From contig NZ_CP014309.1 of assembly GCF_001557535.2 (NCBI RefSeq), positions 310,001 to 374,000 of the forward strand: a stretch of 64,000 nucleotides of DNA. Direction: 5' to 3'. Source of the stretch: Burkholderia sp. PAMC 26561. Its GTDB lineage: Bacteria; Pseudomonadota; Gammaproteobacteria; Burkholderiales; Burkholderiaceae. The notes beneath the pieces are model-generated. The model was not told where the DNA came from and did not search any database. It saw nothing but the letters and a program-made list of their open reading frames with translations. The translations under genes and the position numbers were made by a program. Below, in pieces: positions 30,906-40,050 of this stretch; position 1 is the first letter of the stretch; each line of letters begins with the position of its first letter.

Positions 30906-30930
30906 GTTTGGGGACGAAGCGTCCCCAAAC
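30906..30930 (+). terminator. hairpin after the cheW pseudogene
   Basis: An 11-base perfect stem (GTTTGGGGACG with CGTCCCCAAAC) around AAG, the counterpart of the hairpin at 24259-24283. The change at the second stem position is compensated on the other arm. No T-run follows. Confidence 0.55.
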
Positions 30931-31014
30931 ATCTTCGCGACAGCCGAAGGGATACAGACGACGCAGTCAATCCCGGCTTAACAACGCTGCATCAACGGCC
31001 GCAAGCGCGCCTCC

Positions 31015-32198
31015 ATGCTCAAAAAAATCTCTGTGTCGTCTCTGCGCGCCGGAATGTTTATGCAAGCGCTGGATGGTAGCTGGCTTGGTCACCCGTTCTG
31101 GAAACGATGCTTCCTGCTGCGCGATGACGACATCAGAAAAATCGTCGCGAGCGGCATCAAGTCGGTCGTGATCGATACGGACAAAGGGTTGGATGACGAT
31201 ACGCTGACAAGCGTCACTGGTCGTTTGTCCCCCGGACCAGATTTAGGCACGGAACAACCGGGTGAGTCGGCTCCTGCTGCTGCACTTGGTATTACTCGAG
31301 CGCTTGCGCCTTGGAAGTCGGTCGCGGGTGAAATCGAACATGCAAAGCGTCTGTTCGTCTCGGCTAGCGCCCAAATGAAGTTGGTCTTTCGACAGACTCG
31401 CATGGGCAAGGCGGTGTTGACTACGGTGATAATGCCCTTGGTTGAAGCGATCAGCGCTTCGGTCATTCGCAATCCGCATGCGCTCACAAGCGTCGCGCAG
31501 CTCAAGCAGCATGACCTATACTTATATGCATTCGGTCGCAGTCTGCGCGTTGATGACGGCTTGGCATGCAAGCTTGAACTTGATGAGCAAACTATCCGCG
31601 AGGCGGGGGCAGCCGGCCTGATGCACGACATTGGCAAGTCGCTGATGAGACTCAACGTGCTCAACAAGGCTGGAAAGGTGACCGCTGAAGAGCTTGAGAT
31701 CGCTAAGACGCACCCGGAAGACGGCCGGAGGTTATTGCAGTGCGCGAATGTGAGCGCCAGTGTGCTGCAAGTGGCTTTGCACCACCATGAAAAGTTCGAT
31801 GGCAGTGGTTATCCGCATAAGCTCAGGGGCGATGACATTCCATTGCTCGCCCACATGGCAACCAGCAGAAGCACTGCAAAGCATGGCATCCTGAGAAGCA
31901 CATTTCGATATAACGGTTTTTACCGCTTTCGTCAAAATGTATTGGCATCTATCCCGTGGGCACGTTGGTGCGCCTCGATTCCGGGCATCTCGCTGTCGTG
32001 TTGGATCAAAACCGGGGCGCGATCTCAGCTCCCGTTGTGAAGAAGTTCTTTTCCATCAAATCTAACCAGTCTGTTATCCCTCAAGTTTCAAACCTGGAGA
32101 AAGCGCAGGGTTTGGACCGGATTGTCCGAGCAGAAGACCCGAAGGCGTGGAATTTCCCTCATCTGACCGATCCGTGGCTGAACCATTTTGTATTGTGA
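31015..32198 (+). pseudogene. HD-GYP cyclic-di-GMP phosphodiesterase, degraded
   Basis: The first 290 residues are a normal HD-GYP protein: an N-terminal DUF3391-like part (ISVSSLRAGMFMQAL), the HD motif in GLMHDIGKSLMRL and the second signature HHEKFDGSGYPHKLRG. After IPLLAHMA a stretch that should hold the conserved aspartate and SxRPY region is missing. The frame then contains a TGA where a tryptophan is expected (about 31890) and shifts near 31935. The C-terminus GTLVRLDSGHLAVVLDQNRG to DPKAWNFPHL is recovered in a third frame. The loss removes a core part of the fold, so activity is unlikely. Confidence 0.85.
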
Positions 32199-32617
32199 AA
32201 AGGTTGTGACGGATCCTTCGTGATCGCCAGGTCCATGTAGTTCGCACAAACTTGTTGGCCAGCGCACAGGCACACACTTGTTTAGCGACGTCGTCGCAAA
32301 AGAGTACGACCCACACGGTAAGCGCGCTCCGCTTTGTCGATCGAGTTGCTGTATATGGACGCGAGTGAACCGGACCAAAAAAACCTGCTGGATATTTTCG
32401 GCTCGCCGCTTGCTAAGAGCAGGTTGCTTTGCCGTCAATGCTGTCTTGGCGTGACAACAGTCCGATCGATGCCGCCGGTTCGGAGCTTAGAGCGGAAACC
32501 AATGGGATTAGGACCGCTTAAAGTCTAAAGCTTGGTGCTGTTCTGTCGTTAAATGTGTTACCTGGCGTCTCTATTACGGTGGGTTGCCGATCAGTCTTTC
32601 CTCATTAAGGGTTCACC
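32199..32617. other. intergenic region
   Basis: About 420 bases between the HD-GYP relic and the EAL gene. A short open frame at 32334-32528 is not recognisable. No clear terminator. Confidence 0.4.
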
Positions 32618-33412
32618 ATGTCTATGTCTTCTGGCCAGACCTATTTTGCAGCCATTGCGAATGAAAAGTCGGGCTGTTCAGGATGCAAGTCGGACGTTGT
32701 CGCGCCGATATCTCTTGCGTTTGCGTTTCAACCTATCGTCGACACCGCGTCGGCAGCGAACTTCGCGTGTGAAGCATTGGTCCGTGGTCCAAATGGCGAA
32801 TCTGCCCATTCAGTGTTGTCGCAGATTGACGAAAGTAATCGCTACCAATTCGACCAATTGTGTCGTACGACAGCCATTGCGCAGGCGGTGGACCTTAACA
32901 TGGAGTCGTTCCTATCGATCAATTTCATGCCGAACGCTGTCTATCGTCCTGAAGCCTGCATCAGAAGCACGTTCGAGGCGGCCGAAAAATATGGGTTCCC
33001 GATTGATCGAATTATCTTTGAGACAGTTGAGGGTGAAAACGTGATTAGTCGGCCGCATCTTGTGAACATCTTTAAGGCTTATAAGCGGTTTGGATTTCAG
33101 ACAGCCATTGATGACTTCGGCGCGGGATATTCAGGGCTCACGCTTCTGGTAGATTTTCAACCCGACTTGATCAAGCTTGATATGGAGTTGGTTCGAGGCA
33201 TCGATTCCGATTCGATTCGGCAGCACATCGTGCGGGGCGTCTTGGCAATCTGTCGTGATTTGGGGGTGAGGGTGATCGCGGAAGGCATTGAAACCCGGGA
33301 AGAGCGCGACTTTTTCGCGGCACACGGGGTAACCCTAATGCAGGGATATTTCTTCGCCAAACCCGCATTCAAGTCTATCCCCGTACTCAGCGGCGAATCA
33401 TTTCAAACGTAA
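32618..33412 (+). CDS. stand-alone EAL phosphodiesterase
   Basis: A 264-residue soluble protein that is mostly one EAL domain. Motifs for cyclic-di-GMP hydrolysis are present: EAL at residues 52-54 (CEALVRG), NFMPNAVY, ETVEGE, IDDFGAGYSG, DLIKLDMELVRG, VIAEGIET and MQGYFFAKP. The first 30 residues have a CSGC pair and no known fold. It is one of few undamaged cyclic-di-GMP genes in this part of the window. AAGGG precedes the ATG. Confidence 0.9.
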   Translation: MSMSSGQTYFAAIANEKSGCSGCKSDVVAPISLAFAFQPIVDTASAANFACEALVRGPNGESAHSVLSQIDESNRYQFDQLCRTTAIAQAVDLNMESFLSINFMPNAVYRPEACIRSTFEAAEKYGFPIDRIIFETVEGENVISRPHLVNIFKAYKRFGFQTAIDDFGAGYSGLTLLVDFQPDLIKLDMELVRGIDSDSIRQHIVRGVLAICRDLGVRVIAEGIETREERDFFAAHGVTLMQGYFFAKPAFKSIPVLSGESFQT

Positions 33413-33802
33413 GGTACGGTATCTATGAAGTGGCTCTGCATCTGAGATCATCGTTCGCTTGATGCCGAGGCGTGTCTTTGGCGAGGTGTTCATAAAGCCG
33501 AGTTGGGCAGAGAAGAATCGATTCGTGACAACGTAAAAATCAAGCGTCATTCCTTTAATAGGGCTTAATTCGCCGATAAACGACCATCTTAATACAGCCG
33601 CGGGCTCATTTTTTCGACAGCTTTATTTCTAATGGCTTATGCTGGGGTAGTCGGCCGCCGGGGGAGAGTTTGTTGACATCTCAGTACGTCAGCAACAGGG
33701 AGGGCTACATTCGGGCCGCTGTTTGCAGCGCTAAATTTTTAGACTCCGGCTGCCGTAAGAGCTAAATGAAACGTTGTTTCGCGTTGGAACAGGATACGGT
33801 AA
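33413..33802. other. intergenic region before the PYP-like gene
   Basis: About 390 bases. It should carry the promoter of the PYP-like/GGDEF pair, but I cannot place one with confidence. Confidence 0.4.
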
Positions 33803-34192
33803 ATGACCATGGAAAACGCAGTTAGCGACCAGTTCGATACGGTTTCGTTCGCAGACCTAGTGCTCGCAGGTGAGCGGGAGTCCGACAACTTTAGTTTTGG
33901 GGTGATTGGTTTTGGTTCGGATTACCTTGTTTGTCGTTACAACGCTGTCGAATCGATTGGTTCGGGTCTTAGGGCTGCTCACGTAATCGGCAAACATGTG
34001 TTCGACGAAGTGGCCATATGCATGAATAATTTTATGATCGCTCAACGATTCCTGGACGAGTCGGAGCTTGACGAGATCGTGCCTTATATCCTTACTTTAC
34101 GCATGAAACCCACGCCGGTGCGGTTGAGACTGATGAAGTCTTCCCGAGCAGAGACACAATTTTTGTTGATCGAACGCAGGGCGGCAACGTGA
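33803..34192 (+). CDS. photoactive-yellow-protein-like small PAS protein
   Basis: A 129-residue single PAS domain that follows photoactive yellow protein (PYP). DNFSFGVIGFGSDY and CRYNAVESI match PYP's GLAFGAIQLDGDG and QYNAAEGDI; VIGKHVFDEVAIC matches VIGKNFFKDVAPC; and RMKPTPVRLRLMK matches QMTPTKVKVHMKK. The chromophore cysteine lies 27 residues after the YN tyrosine, exactly as Cys69 follows Tyr42 in PYP, and the Glu46 equivalent is kept. Met100 also aligns, across a loop three residues shorter. Cys, Tyr and Glu together suggest it could bind p-coumarate. The genes for making that chromophore are not in the window. The stop overlaps the next gene's GTG start. Confidence 0.75.
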   Translation: MTMENAVSDQFDTVSFADLVLAGERESDNFSFGVIGFGSDYLVCRYNAVESIGSGLRAAHVIGKHVFDEVAICMNNFMIAQRFLDESELDEIVPYILTLRMKPTPVRLRLMKSSRAETQFLLIERRAAT

Positions 34193-35465
34193 CACCATGC
34201 AAGATCGTAGACGAATCTCTCGAAGCTGAACATGAAGCGCTGCTCTCCTTCATGTATTTGTCGCCAATTGGCATTATTCGCAGCACATTGTCCGGCGAAG
34301 TAGACATGCTCAATCCTTTATCAGTCCAATTACTTATGCCGCTCGCCGGGTCTGGAGGTGTCACGAACGTTTTGAAAGCCTCAGTAACGTCGCGCCCGAG
34401 TTGCGTAATCTGGTGTCGAGCTTCAAAGCCGAGCGCGGCTCCGTGTGCGAAGGGCACCGCATTGTACTGACGCCCGCTCGGGAGCGCTCAACGGTTCTGT
34501 CATGCAACATCCTTAAGGTCAATGACCGTACCTTGATGACGACGTTGACCGATATTTCGCGGCAAGTCGAAGCCGAACGATGGGCAAGACAGAATGAATC
34601 CTGGCTCGCTGGAATTTATACCAGTGTAAATGAATTTGCGTTCTTGACCCTTGATGCATCTGGTCGGGTTGATAGTTGGAACACATCGATCGAGCAGCTT
34701 ACCGGATACGCCGAAGTGGACGTGATGGGCCAGACGCTCGATCAATTCTATGCCCCTGATGACGTGGATGATTATCGCTGCCCAGAGCACATTGCTCTTA
34801 CACGCGAAGAGGGATGGCACGTTCAAGAGTGCTGGTGTCAAAAAAAGAACGGCCGCCGTTATGCTGCGCAAATTCTAGTTGCCATACTCCGACAAGATGA
34901 TGGCGAATTTGCCGGCTATTCGGTCGTCCTTCGCGATGTATCGGAACGAAAGATAACAAGCGACGAGCTCACCCGCCTGCTGACAACTGACTATCTCACC
35001 GGAGCTATGAATCGCGCGCATTTTTTTAAGCTCGCCGATAAGGAAGTCGAAAGGTCGAAGCGCTCGGGCAAACCGCTCTCGTTTGTGATGATCGATGCGG
35101 ATCACTTCAAGAGAGTAAACGACACAGCAGGCCATCAGGCAGGCGACAAGGTCCTAACCCAAATAGTCCTCGAGGCCAGGCGATCGCTGCGATCGATCGA
35201 TGTTATTGCGCGTTTGGGTGGAGAGGAGTTTTGCGTGATGCTTCCTGCGACCGCCGCGGACGGCGCGATGCTGATAGCGGAGAGAATCCGCGCGACCATC
35301 GAAGCGCTTCGCATCGAAACCGAGGCGGGTCAACTCGCGGTTACTGTGAGCCTTGGTTGTGCGTCTTTGACAAACGAAATCGCGTCCGTACAAGACGTGC
35401 TAGCAGTTGCAGACAAGGCTCTATACACGGCCAAGGAAACCGGTAGAAACCGCGTCGAAGGATAA
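34189..35465 (+). pseudogene. PAS-PAS-GGDEF diguanylate cyclase with a frameshift
   Basis: Starts with GTG at 34189, overlapping the PYP-like stop by four bases (GTGA). The first frame covers an N-terminal PAS-like segment (FMYLSPIGIIRS) to about 34360. A one-base shift is needed to continue ERFESLSNVAPELRNL and the rest: a second PAS (LAGIYTSVNEFAFLTLDASG), then a GGDEF domain with a GGEEF active site (VIARLGGEEFCVML) and DADHFKRVNDTAGHQ. The cyclase core is complete. If the shift is real the N-terminus is lost, though an internal start near 34401 could still make an active cyclase. Confidence 0.8.
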
Positions 35466-35639
35466 CCTGTGTGATTCGTACACATCGTTTCAACTTGCAC
35501 GAAGCGGTGGACCGCGAGATCGCGACTCAATTACGGTGGGTGTTGATGTATCACGAGGGCACTGTCACGATATTAAGCTAGAACGAACAGATTTGTACAA
35601 CCTAGGGAATACTAAGGTATTTGAAAAGACGGCTTAGCA

Positions 35640-35970
35640 GCGAATGTTCGATCATGTCCCCCATTACCCAAAAGCCTGCGCTCGTGCTGATCGCTTTTCT
35701 TGCTGGTTGGTGTTGTAACGACAGAAATGAACAAGTTTTCCACCCGATCGTGGACTGACGTAAATCGTTGCAGGTGTCGAGCTGATTCAAAACAGCGCAC
35801 CACTATCTCGCGTACATGCTCTGGCTTGTGCGCGGTTTCCGCCCGGTTGTTCAATCCCTTGTGCTGCCGGTGCTCAACGTTCAGGCCTAAGTCCCGATTG
35901 CCCGCAGAGTGGCTCTTGAGCTTGTCGGTGATCAGAAAGCGCCTTTCGCGGCCGAGCTTCTTAAGTAGCT
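35640..35970 (-). mobile_element. IS6-type transposase C-terminal fragment
   Basis: Minus-strand translation gives [20 protein letters not shown], then [33 protein letters not shown] and [10 protein letters not shown], the usual C-terminal half of IS6/IS26-like transposases ([18 protein letters not shown]). The first two catalytic aspartates would lie upstream, beyond 35970, where the sequence changes to a kinase relic. Confidence 0.75.
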
Positions 35971-36203
35971 ATACGGGTTGTGGCGTACCGAATGAAAATC
36001 TGTCACGTATCTTCGACCCGTTTTACACGACAAAGGCGGTAGGTAAAGGATCAGGGCTCGGATTGTCATGTCGAACGGCATCGTACAAAAGTATGATGGA
36101 ACCTTAAGTGTTTGAAAGTGAAGTCGGGCGCTGCATCACTTTTCGGCTGACTCTGCCGGTCAAACGGCGGTGCCATCAGAAAACGGGATTGGTCGAGACG
36201 TGA
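35970..36203 (+). pseudogene. histidine kinase ATPase-domain fragment
   Basis: Reads [20 protein letters not shown], then GKGSGLGLS, with the terminal part VESEVGRCITFRLTLP-like in another frame. These are the G1, F and G2 boxes of a HATPase domain. The remainder of the kinase is absent, cut off by the IS6 fragment. Confidence 0.7.
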
Positions 36204-36342
36204 GGCTTGGTCGCTAGGCTCAGCCTTTTGGCTTTTCGGTTTGCCGTAAATGTAAGTGAAGATGGTAGGAACACGGTAGCGCTGGACGAGATTGCAAATT
36301 GAGCTTCGTCTGCGGTGTTCGCTTGTACCATAAAGGAGCGTT

Positions 36343-36651
36343 GTGTCCGCAATAATCATTGAGAAGAGCTGGCCGGGCCGTTATGTCCGTCTGTACGCAG
36401 CGTACGCCGGTGTCGCCGTTACGGTCGCGTGTCCTTCAGTCATGGCCACGACGATGGTAAGTCAGATGGCAGTTTCGCTGACAATCGCCGAATCCTGTAG
36501 CGTGCGGGCACACGACTTCGAGGTGAGTGTGACTTGTCTTCACCAGAGCTGGAGCAGGATAATTTACGGCCGCCCGTTTGCGGTGGTCCACGACGCTTCC
36601 GGTACTGCGACATCGCGCGGTTCTGACGTTACCATTGAAATCGCCTTCTAA
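36343..36651 (+). CDS. small putative secreted protein, spore-coat-U-like
   Basis: A 102-residue frame starting GTG at 36343 with a strong AAAGGAG six bases before. The N-terminus has basic residues then a hydrophobic run (about 16-40), so it may be exported. The rest (MAVSLTIAESCSVRA, VSVTCLHQSW, TSRGSDVTIEIAF) resembles the beta-rich SCPU/CsuA pattern of paired cysteines and a VTV-like ending, but it is short and I hold that match loosely. It stands alone between relics. Confidence 0.45.
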   Translation: MSAIIIEKSWPGRYVRLYAAYAGVAVTVACPSVMATTMVSQMAVSLTIAESCSVRAHDFEVSVTCLHQSWSRIIYGRPFAVVHDASGTATSRGSDVTIEIAF

Positions 36652-37004
36652 CGGCGGGTTTGCACCTGCCGGTTCCTCCGAATGATGTGTTCGCGATCCG
36701 GGGGAGAGTGAACATTGCTCCTACCACCGATCTTAAAAAACCCGGCCACTTCGCACCGATGCGTGAGCCTGTCCGGTAAGATCCGCAGCAAAAGAAAAGG
36801 CGGCGTTAGTGAGCCACGTGTGAATCGAACGCGAAACGGATGGTCATTTGGCACCAATACATCCAACTTCAACGGTAAGCGGCTCGGCTGGGCCGTGTCC
36901 TCACGCGCGCGCGAGTGAGGCATGATGGTGATGGCGTGTCGGAGTCCGTGTAGATCAAGGTAGATCGTGTCCACGATCGGCGATCGTGGGCACGATCCAT
37001 CCAA
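36648..37004 (-). mobile_element. IS5-type transposase N-terminal fragment joined to a repeated scrap
   Basis: The frame holds LPLKLDVLVPNDHPFRVRFT, matching the N-terminus of the chimeric relic at 8501-9055 (LKLDVFLPKDHPSRPIHT). It then passes directly into sequence found also near 8070-8112, where GCGTGAGCCTGTCCGGTAAG is shared exactly. At 8 kb these two pieces are about 850 bases apart, here adjacent, so the locus looks like a deleted version. Confidence 0.6.
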
Positions 37005-37016
37005 ATCTATCCAGAT

Positions 37017-37795
37017 CTACCCGGTTGAGAGTGTGTGCGGGGTGAGGGGTTTCAGTTTGTCAGCCACATTCCAAGGCAGCAATTCGTCGATGCGGGAGAT
37101 CTTGTGATCAGCGATGTGGGTCAGGACGTATTCCAGGTAGGCACGCGGGTTGATTCCGTTGAGCTTGCACGACCCGATCAAGCTATACATCGCGGCGGCC
37201 CGCTCGCCCCCGCTGTCGGAGCCGACGAACAGATAATTTTTGCGTCCGAGCGCGACACAGCGCAAGGCGTTTTCGGCAAGCACATTGCTTATCTCGGCCC
37301 GACCGTCTTCACAGTAGAACGTGAGGGCTGCCCAGTGGTTCAGCGAGTAGTTGATTGCCTTGGCGAGCGCGGACTTCATTGACAGCGTGGTGAGTTTTGC
37401 CCTGATCGTCGTTTCGAACTTCACGAGCAATGGCTTACTCTTCTCCCGCCTCACGCGCAGACGCTCGTCCGGTTCCTTGCCGCGGATGTCGGCTTCTATG
37501 CTGTAGAGCTCGCCGATCATCTCGAGCAGCTGCTGAGTATCCGCAGTCGGCGTGCGCGCGTGAACATCGTAGATGTACCTCATCGCGTGATCCCAGCATG
37601 CCGCTTCGTGGATCTCGCCGCTCGAGTACAGTTGATCGGATCCCGAGTAAGCATTGGCCTGCACGATGCCGTGGAATGCGGCGAGCCGGGTTTGAGGGTG
37701 GACGCCTTTGCGATCCGAGGAGAAGTCGAACCATATCGCACCAGGCTCAGCCGAACCCGAGCGACGATCGTCGCGCACGTAGACACAGAAGCGGC
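37017..37795 (-). pseudogene. IS66 transposase C-terminal fragment
   Basis: Covers the TnpC core and C-terminus: [45 protein letters not shown], then [17 protein letters not shown] and [20 protein letters not shown], and [13 protein letters not shown]. It is a different sequence from the IS66 at 4.6-8 kb. Its N-terminal half is missing and the frame runs straight into an IS110 fragment at about 37795. Confidence 0.85.
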
Positions 37796-38100
37796 AGGTG
37801 GGCCAGGTAGCGCGCGTCGGTCTCGTCACCACTGTGCTTGAGCCCCTCGTATTTTTTGATCGCTGTGGTGTTGGCCAGATGTACCACGTAGCCGCCCGCC
37901 TGAAGGCCGTCGACAAGCCAGTACCAGTTGTATGTGGATTCGACTACGACGCCGGCCAACTCGGCTTGCCACGGGGCAAGGAACGCCAGAATCTTTGCCA
38001 AGTCGTTCGGCAGCCGCTTTTCGGCGACCACACGGTCCATTTCGTCGATCACGCTCACCACGCTGTTGTTCGAATGCAGGTCAATGCCGCTATAGTTCAT
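37796..38100 (-). pseudogene. IS110 transposase N-terminal fragment
   Basis: Starts MNYSGIDLHSNNSVVSVIDE and runs through [17 protein letters not shown] to [12 protein letters not shown], giving the first D, the E and the paired D residues of a DEDD transposase. It is a different IS110 branch from 4920-5939. Homology ends in the IS66 fragment next to it. A ribosome site (GGAGG) lies just before the ATG. Confidence 0.85.
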
Positions 38101-38221
38101 GATTGCCTCCTTCCGGTTAAAGCGGTTTGGCAAACTCACTTTAACCCCGTCGCCCATCAGGGCGGCGGCAGGGGTCCGCTAGATGATTTTCAACTCGCAA
38201 CTCCGCCTCGGCTTCACTCTC

Positions 38222-38620
38222 TCAGCGGCGGCCGAGCCGCAGACTGAGGCCAAGATTAAGGACGATCTGTCGGACATACACGCGAGAATATTTCACGCCA
38301 AACTGGCGCTCGATCAATTGCCCGAGCGTGCCGGAGGTCCATCGGGCGCCGGGAAAGCCGTACGCTTGTGGTTCGCCTTGCAGCGCAGCCGCGATCCAAT
38401 CGAACGCTTCTGGACTCAACGCCGAGGGTCGCCCCCCGACCGACATGTTCTCAAGCGCGGCGAGGCCGCCAGCCGCGAATAATTCCTGATACCGCTTGGC
38501 TGTTTTAATCGATATGCCGACCTCCTCACAGACAGTTGCGATTGTCTCCCCGCGTAAGAGCATTCGGCCGGCAGCCATGCGGATCTGAACGCTGGGCAAC
38601 TTGGATTTATGCGTCGGCAT
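38222..38620 (-). pseudogene. IS630-type transposase N-terminal fragment
   Basis: A 132-residue frame with the tandem helix-turn-helix of IS630 enzymes: VCEEVGISIKTAKRYQELFA, GLAALENMSVGGRPSALS, and RWTSGTLGQLIERQFGVKYS. The DDE core is absent; the frame ends at LSLRLGRR. Not closely similar to the intact element at 48 kb. Confidence 0.75.
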
Positions 38621-38826
38621 TCTGGTTAACAGCTAAGATTGGGTCTGGTTATCTTAAACCTGCGCCGAACGTAACGTCTCGTGTCGGGCAGGTCTAAGGG
38701 TTGTGGCGAGCCGTGTTCGGCAGATCGCTGAAAGACCGGGTCCGGCCAGCATGGGTACGTCGACCATCAAAGCCGAATTGTTTACAAGCAAACGTGCTCG
38801 GACAGCTTCATCAAATGGGTATCCGG

Positions 38827-40050
38827 TCAGCGCAAGGCGAACTCGGCGATTCCAGCGAACACACACACGATGACCACGGCGAGCGGCGGTACCTTCCAAC
38901 GCGTCAGCAGTAGCAGACAGACTGCTGAGATCGCAAAGTCAACGCTTGAAAGAACCGCACTGGTCCATACCGGCGTATACAGAGCTGTAGCCAGCAAGCC
39001 GACGACCGCCGCGTTCACGCCGCTCAGCATTGCCGCCGTGGCAGGGCGCGAGCGCAGCGCTTGCCAGTGAGGTAGTGCGGCGATCACCAGTATAAGGCCA
39101 GGCAGGAAAATACCGACCGTGGCCAGCGCAGCGCCAGCCCAGCGATGCGGTGCTTCGGACATCATCCATCCGAGAAATGCTGCGAAGGTGAACAGTGGCC
39201 CCGGTGCAGCTTGAGCGGCGCCGTAGCCGGCAAGAAAATCGCTAGACGCAATCCATCCCGTCGCGACAGTCCGCTGTTGCAGTAAGGGCAAGACGACATG
39301 GCCGCCGCCGAACACCAGCGCGCCAGAACCATAGAAAGCGTCGAACATCTGAATGCTGCGCATGTTATGCAGAGTGAGTAAGGCCGGAAGTCCAAATAGA
39401 AGAACGAAAAAAAACGCCAGCGCAACCCACCCGATCACGCGCGAGACGCGCAATGTGACAACGGCCGGGTGCGGCTCATGGGCTCCTTGCGCGCGCTCCG
39501 CCCTACAAAAGACGACGCCGAGCAGCGCTCCGAGTGCGATAACCAGCAACTGGGCATATACCGTTGTCAAAACGGCAAGCACACCGATTACGATAAGGGC
39601 GATGGCCGCCCGCTGGCGATCCGGGCACAAGCGCCGTGCCATATCCCAGACTGCCTGCGCAACCACCGCGACAGCCACTAGTTTCAGGCCGTGAATTAGG
39701 CCTTGCCCAGCGGCACTGCCGAGGTCAGGGGCGACTGCAGCAAAGCCGATGAGAAAAAGCACGGACGGCAACGTGAAACCACACCAGGCAGCTAAACCGC
39801 CGAGCCAGCCCGCCCGCATCAGGCCGATGGAAAATCCCACCTGACTGCTGGCGGGGCCTGGGAGAAATTGGCACAGCGCCACCAGGTCGGTGTAGGACTC
39901 GTCATCGAGCCAGCGACGCCGCTCGACGAACTCACGACGAAAATACCCGAGATGAGCGATCGGGCCGCCGAACGACGTCAGGCCTAGTTTAATAAAAGCC
40001 TTCAGAACATCGAACACATCGAGTAATCGGCTGGAGCGCGGCGATTTCAC
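38827..40050 (-). CDS. chrA: chromate transporter ChrA
   Basis: A 407-residue inner-membrane protein of the two-domain CHR family. Each half has the CHR signature: SFGGPIAHLGYFRREFV with LPGPASSQVGFSIG, and VFGGGHVVLPLL with GYGAAQAAPGPLFTFA. It has about ten hydrophobic segments. ChrA exports chromate and gives resistance. The start is GTG at 40050, overlapping the helicase stop by four bases (GTGA), so its translation depends on the upstream gene. No chrB regulator is present. Confidence 0.93.
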   Translation of the reverse strand: MKSPRSSRLLDVFDVLKAFIKLGLTSFGGPIAHLGYFRREFVERRRWLDDESYTDLVALCQFLPGPASSQVGFSIGLMRAGWLGGLAAWCGFTLPSVLFLIGFAAVAPDLGSAAGQGLIHGLKLVAVAVVAQAVWDMARRLCPDRQRAAIALIVIGVLAVLTTVYAQLLVIALGALLGVVFCRAERAQGAHEPHPAVVTLRVSRVIGWVALAFFFVLLFGLPALLTLHNMRSIQMFDAFYGSGALVFGGGHVVLPLLQQRTVATGWIASSDFLAGYGAAQAAPGPLFTFAAFLGWMMSEAPHRWAGAALATVGIFLPGLILVIAALPHWQALRSRPATAAMLSGVNAAVVGLLATALYTPVWTSAVLSSVDFAISAVCLLLLTRWKVPPLAVVIVCVFAGIAEFALR

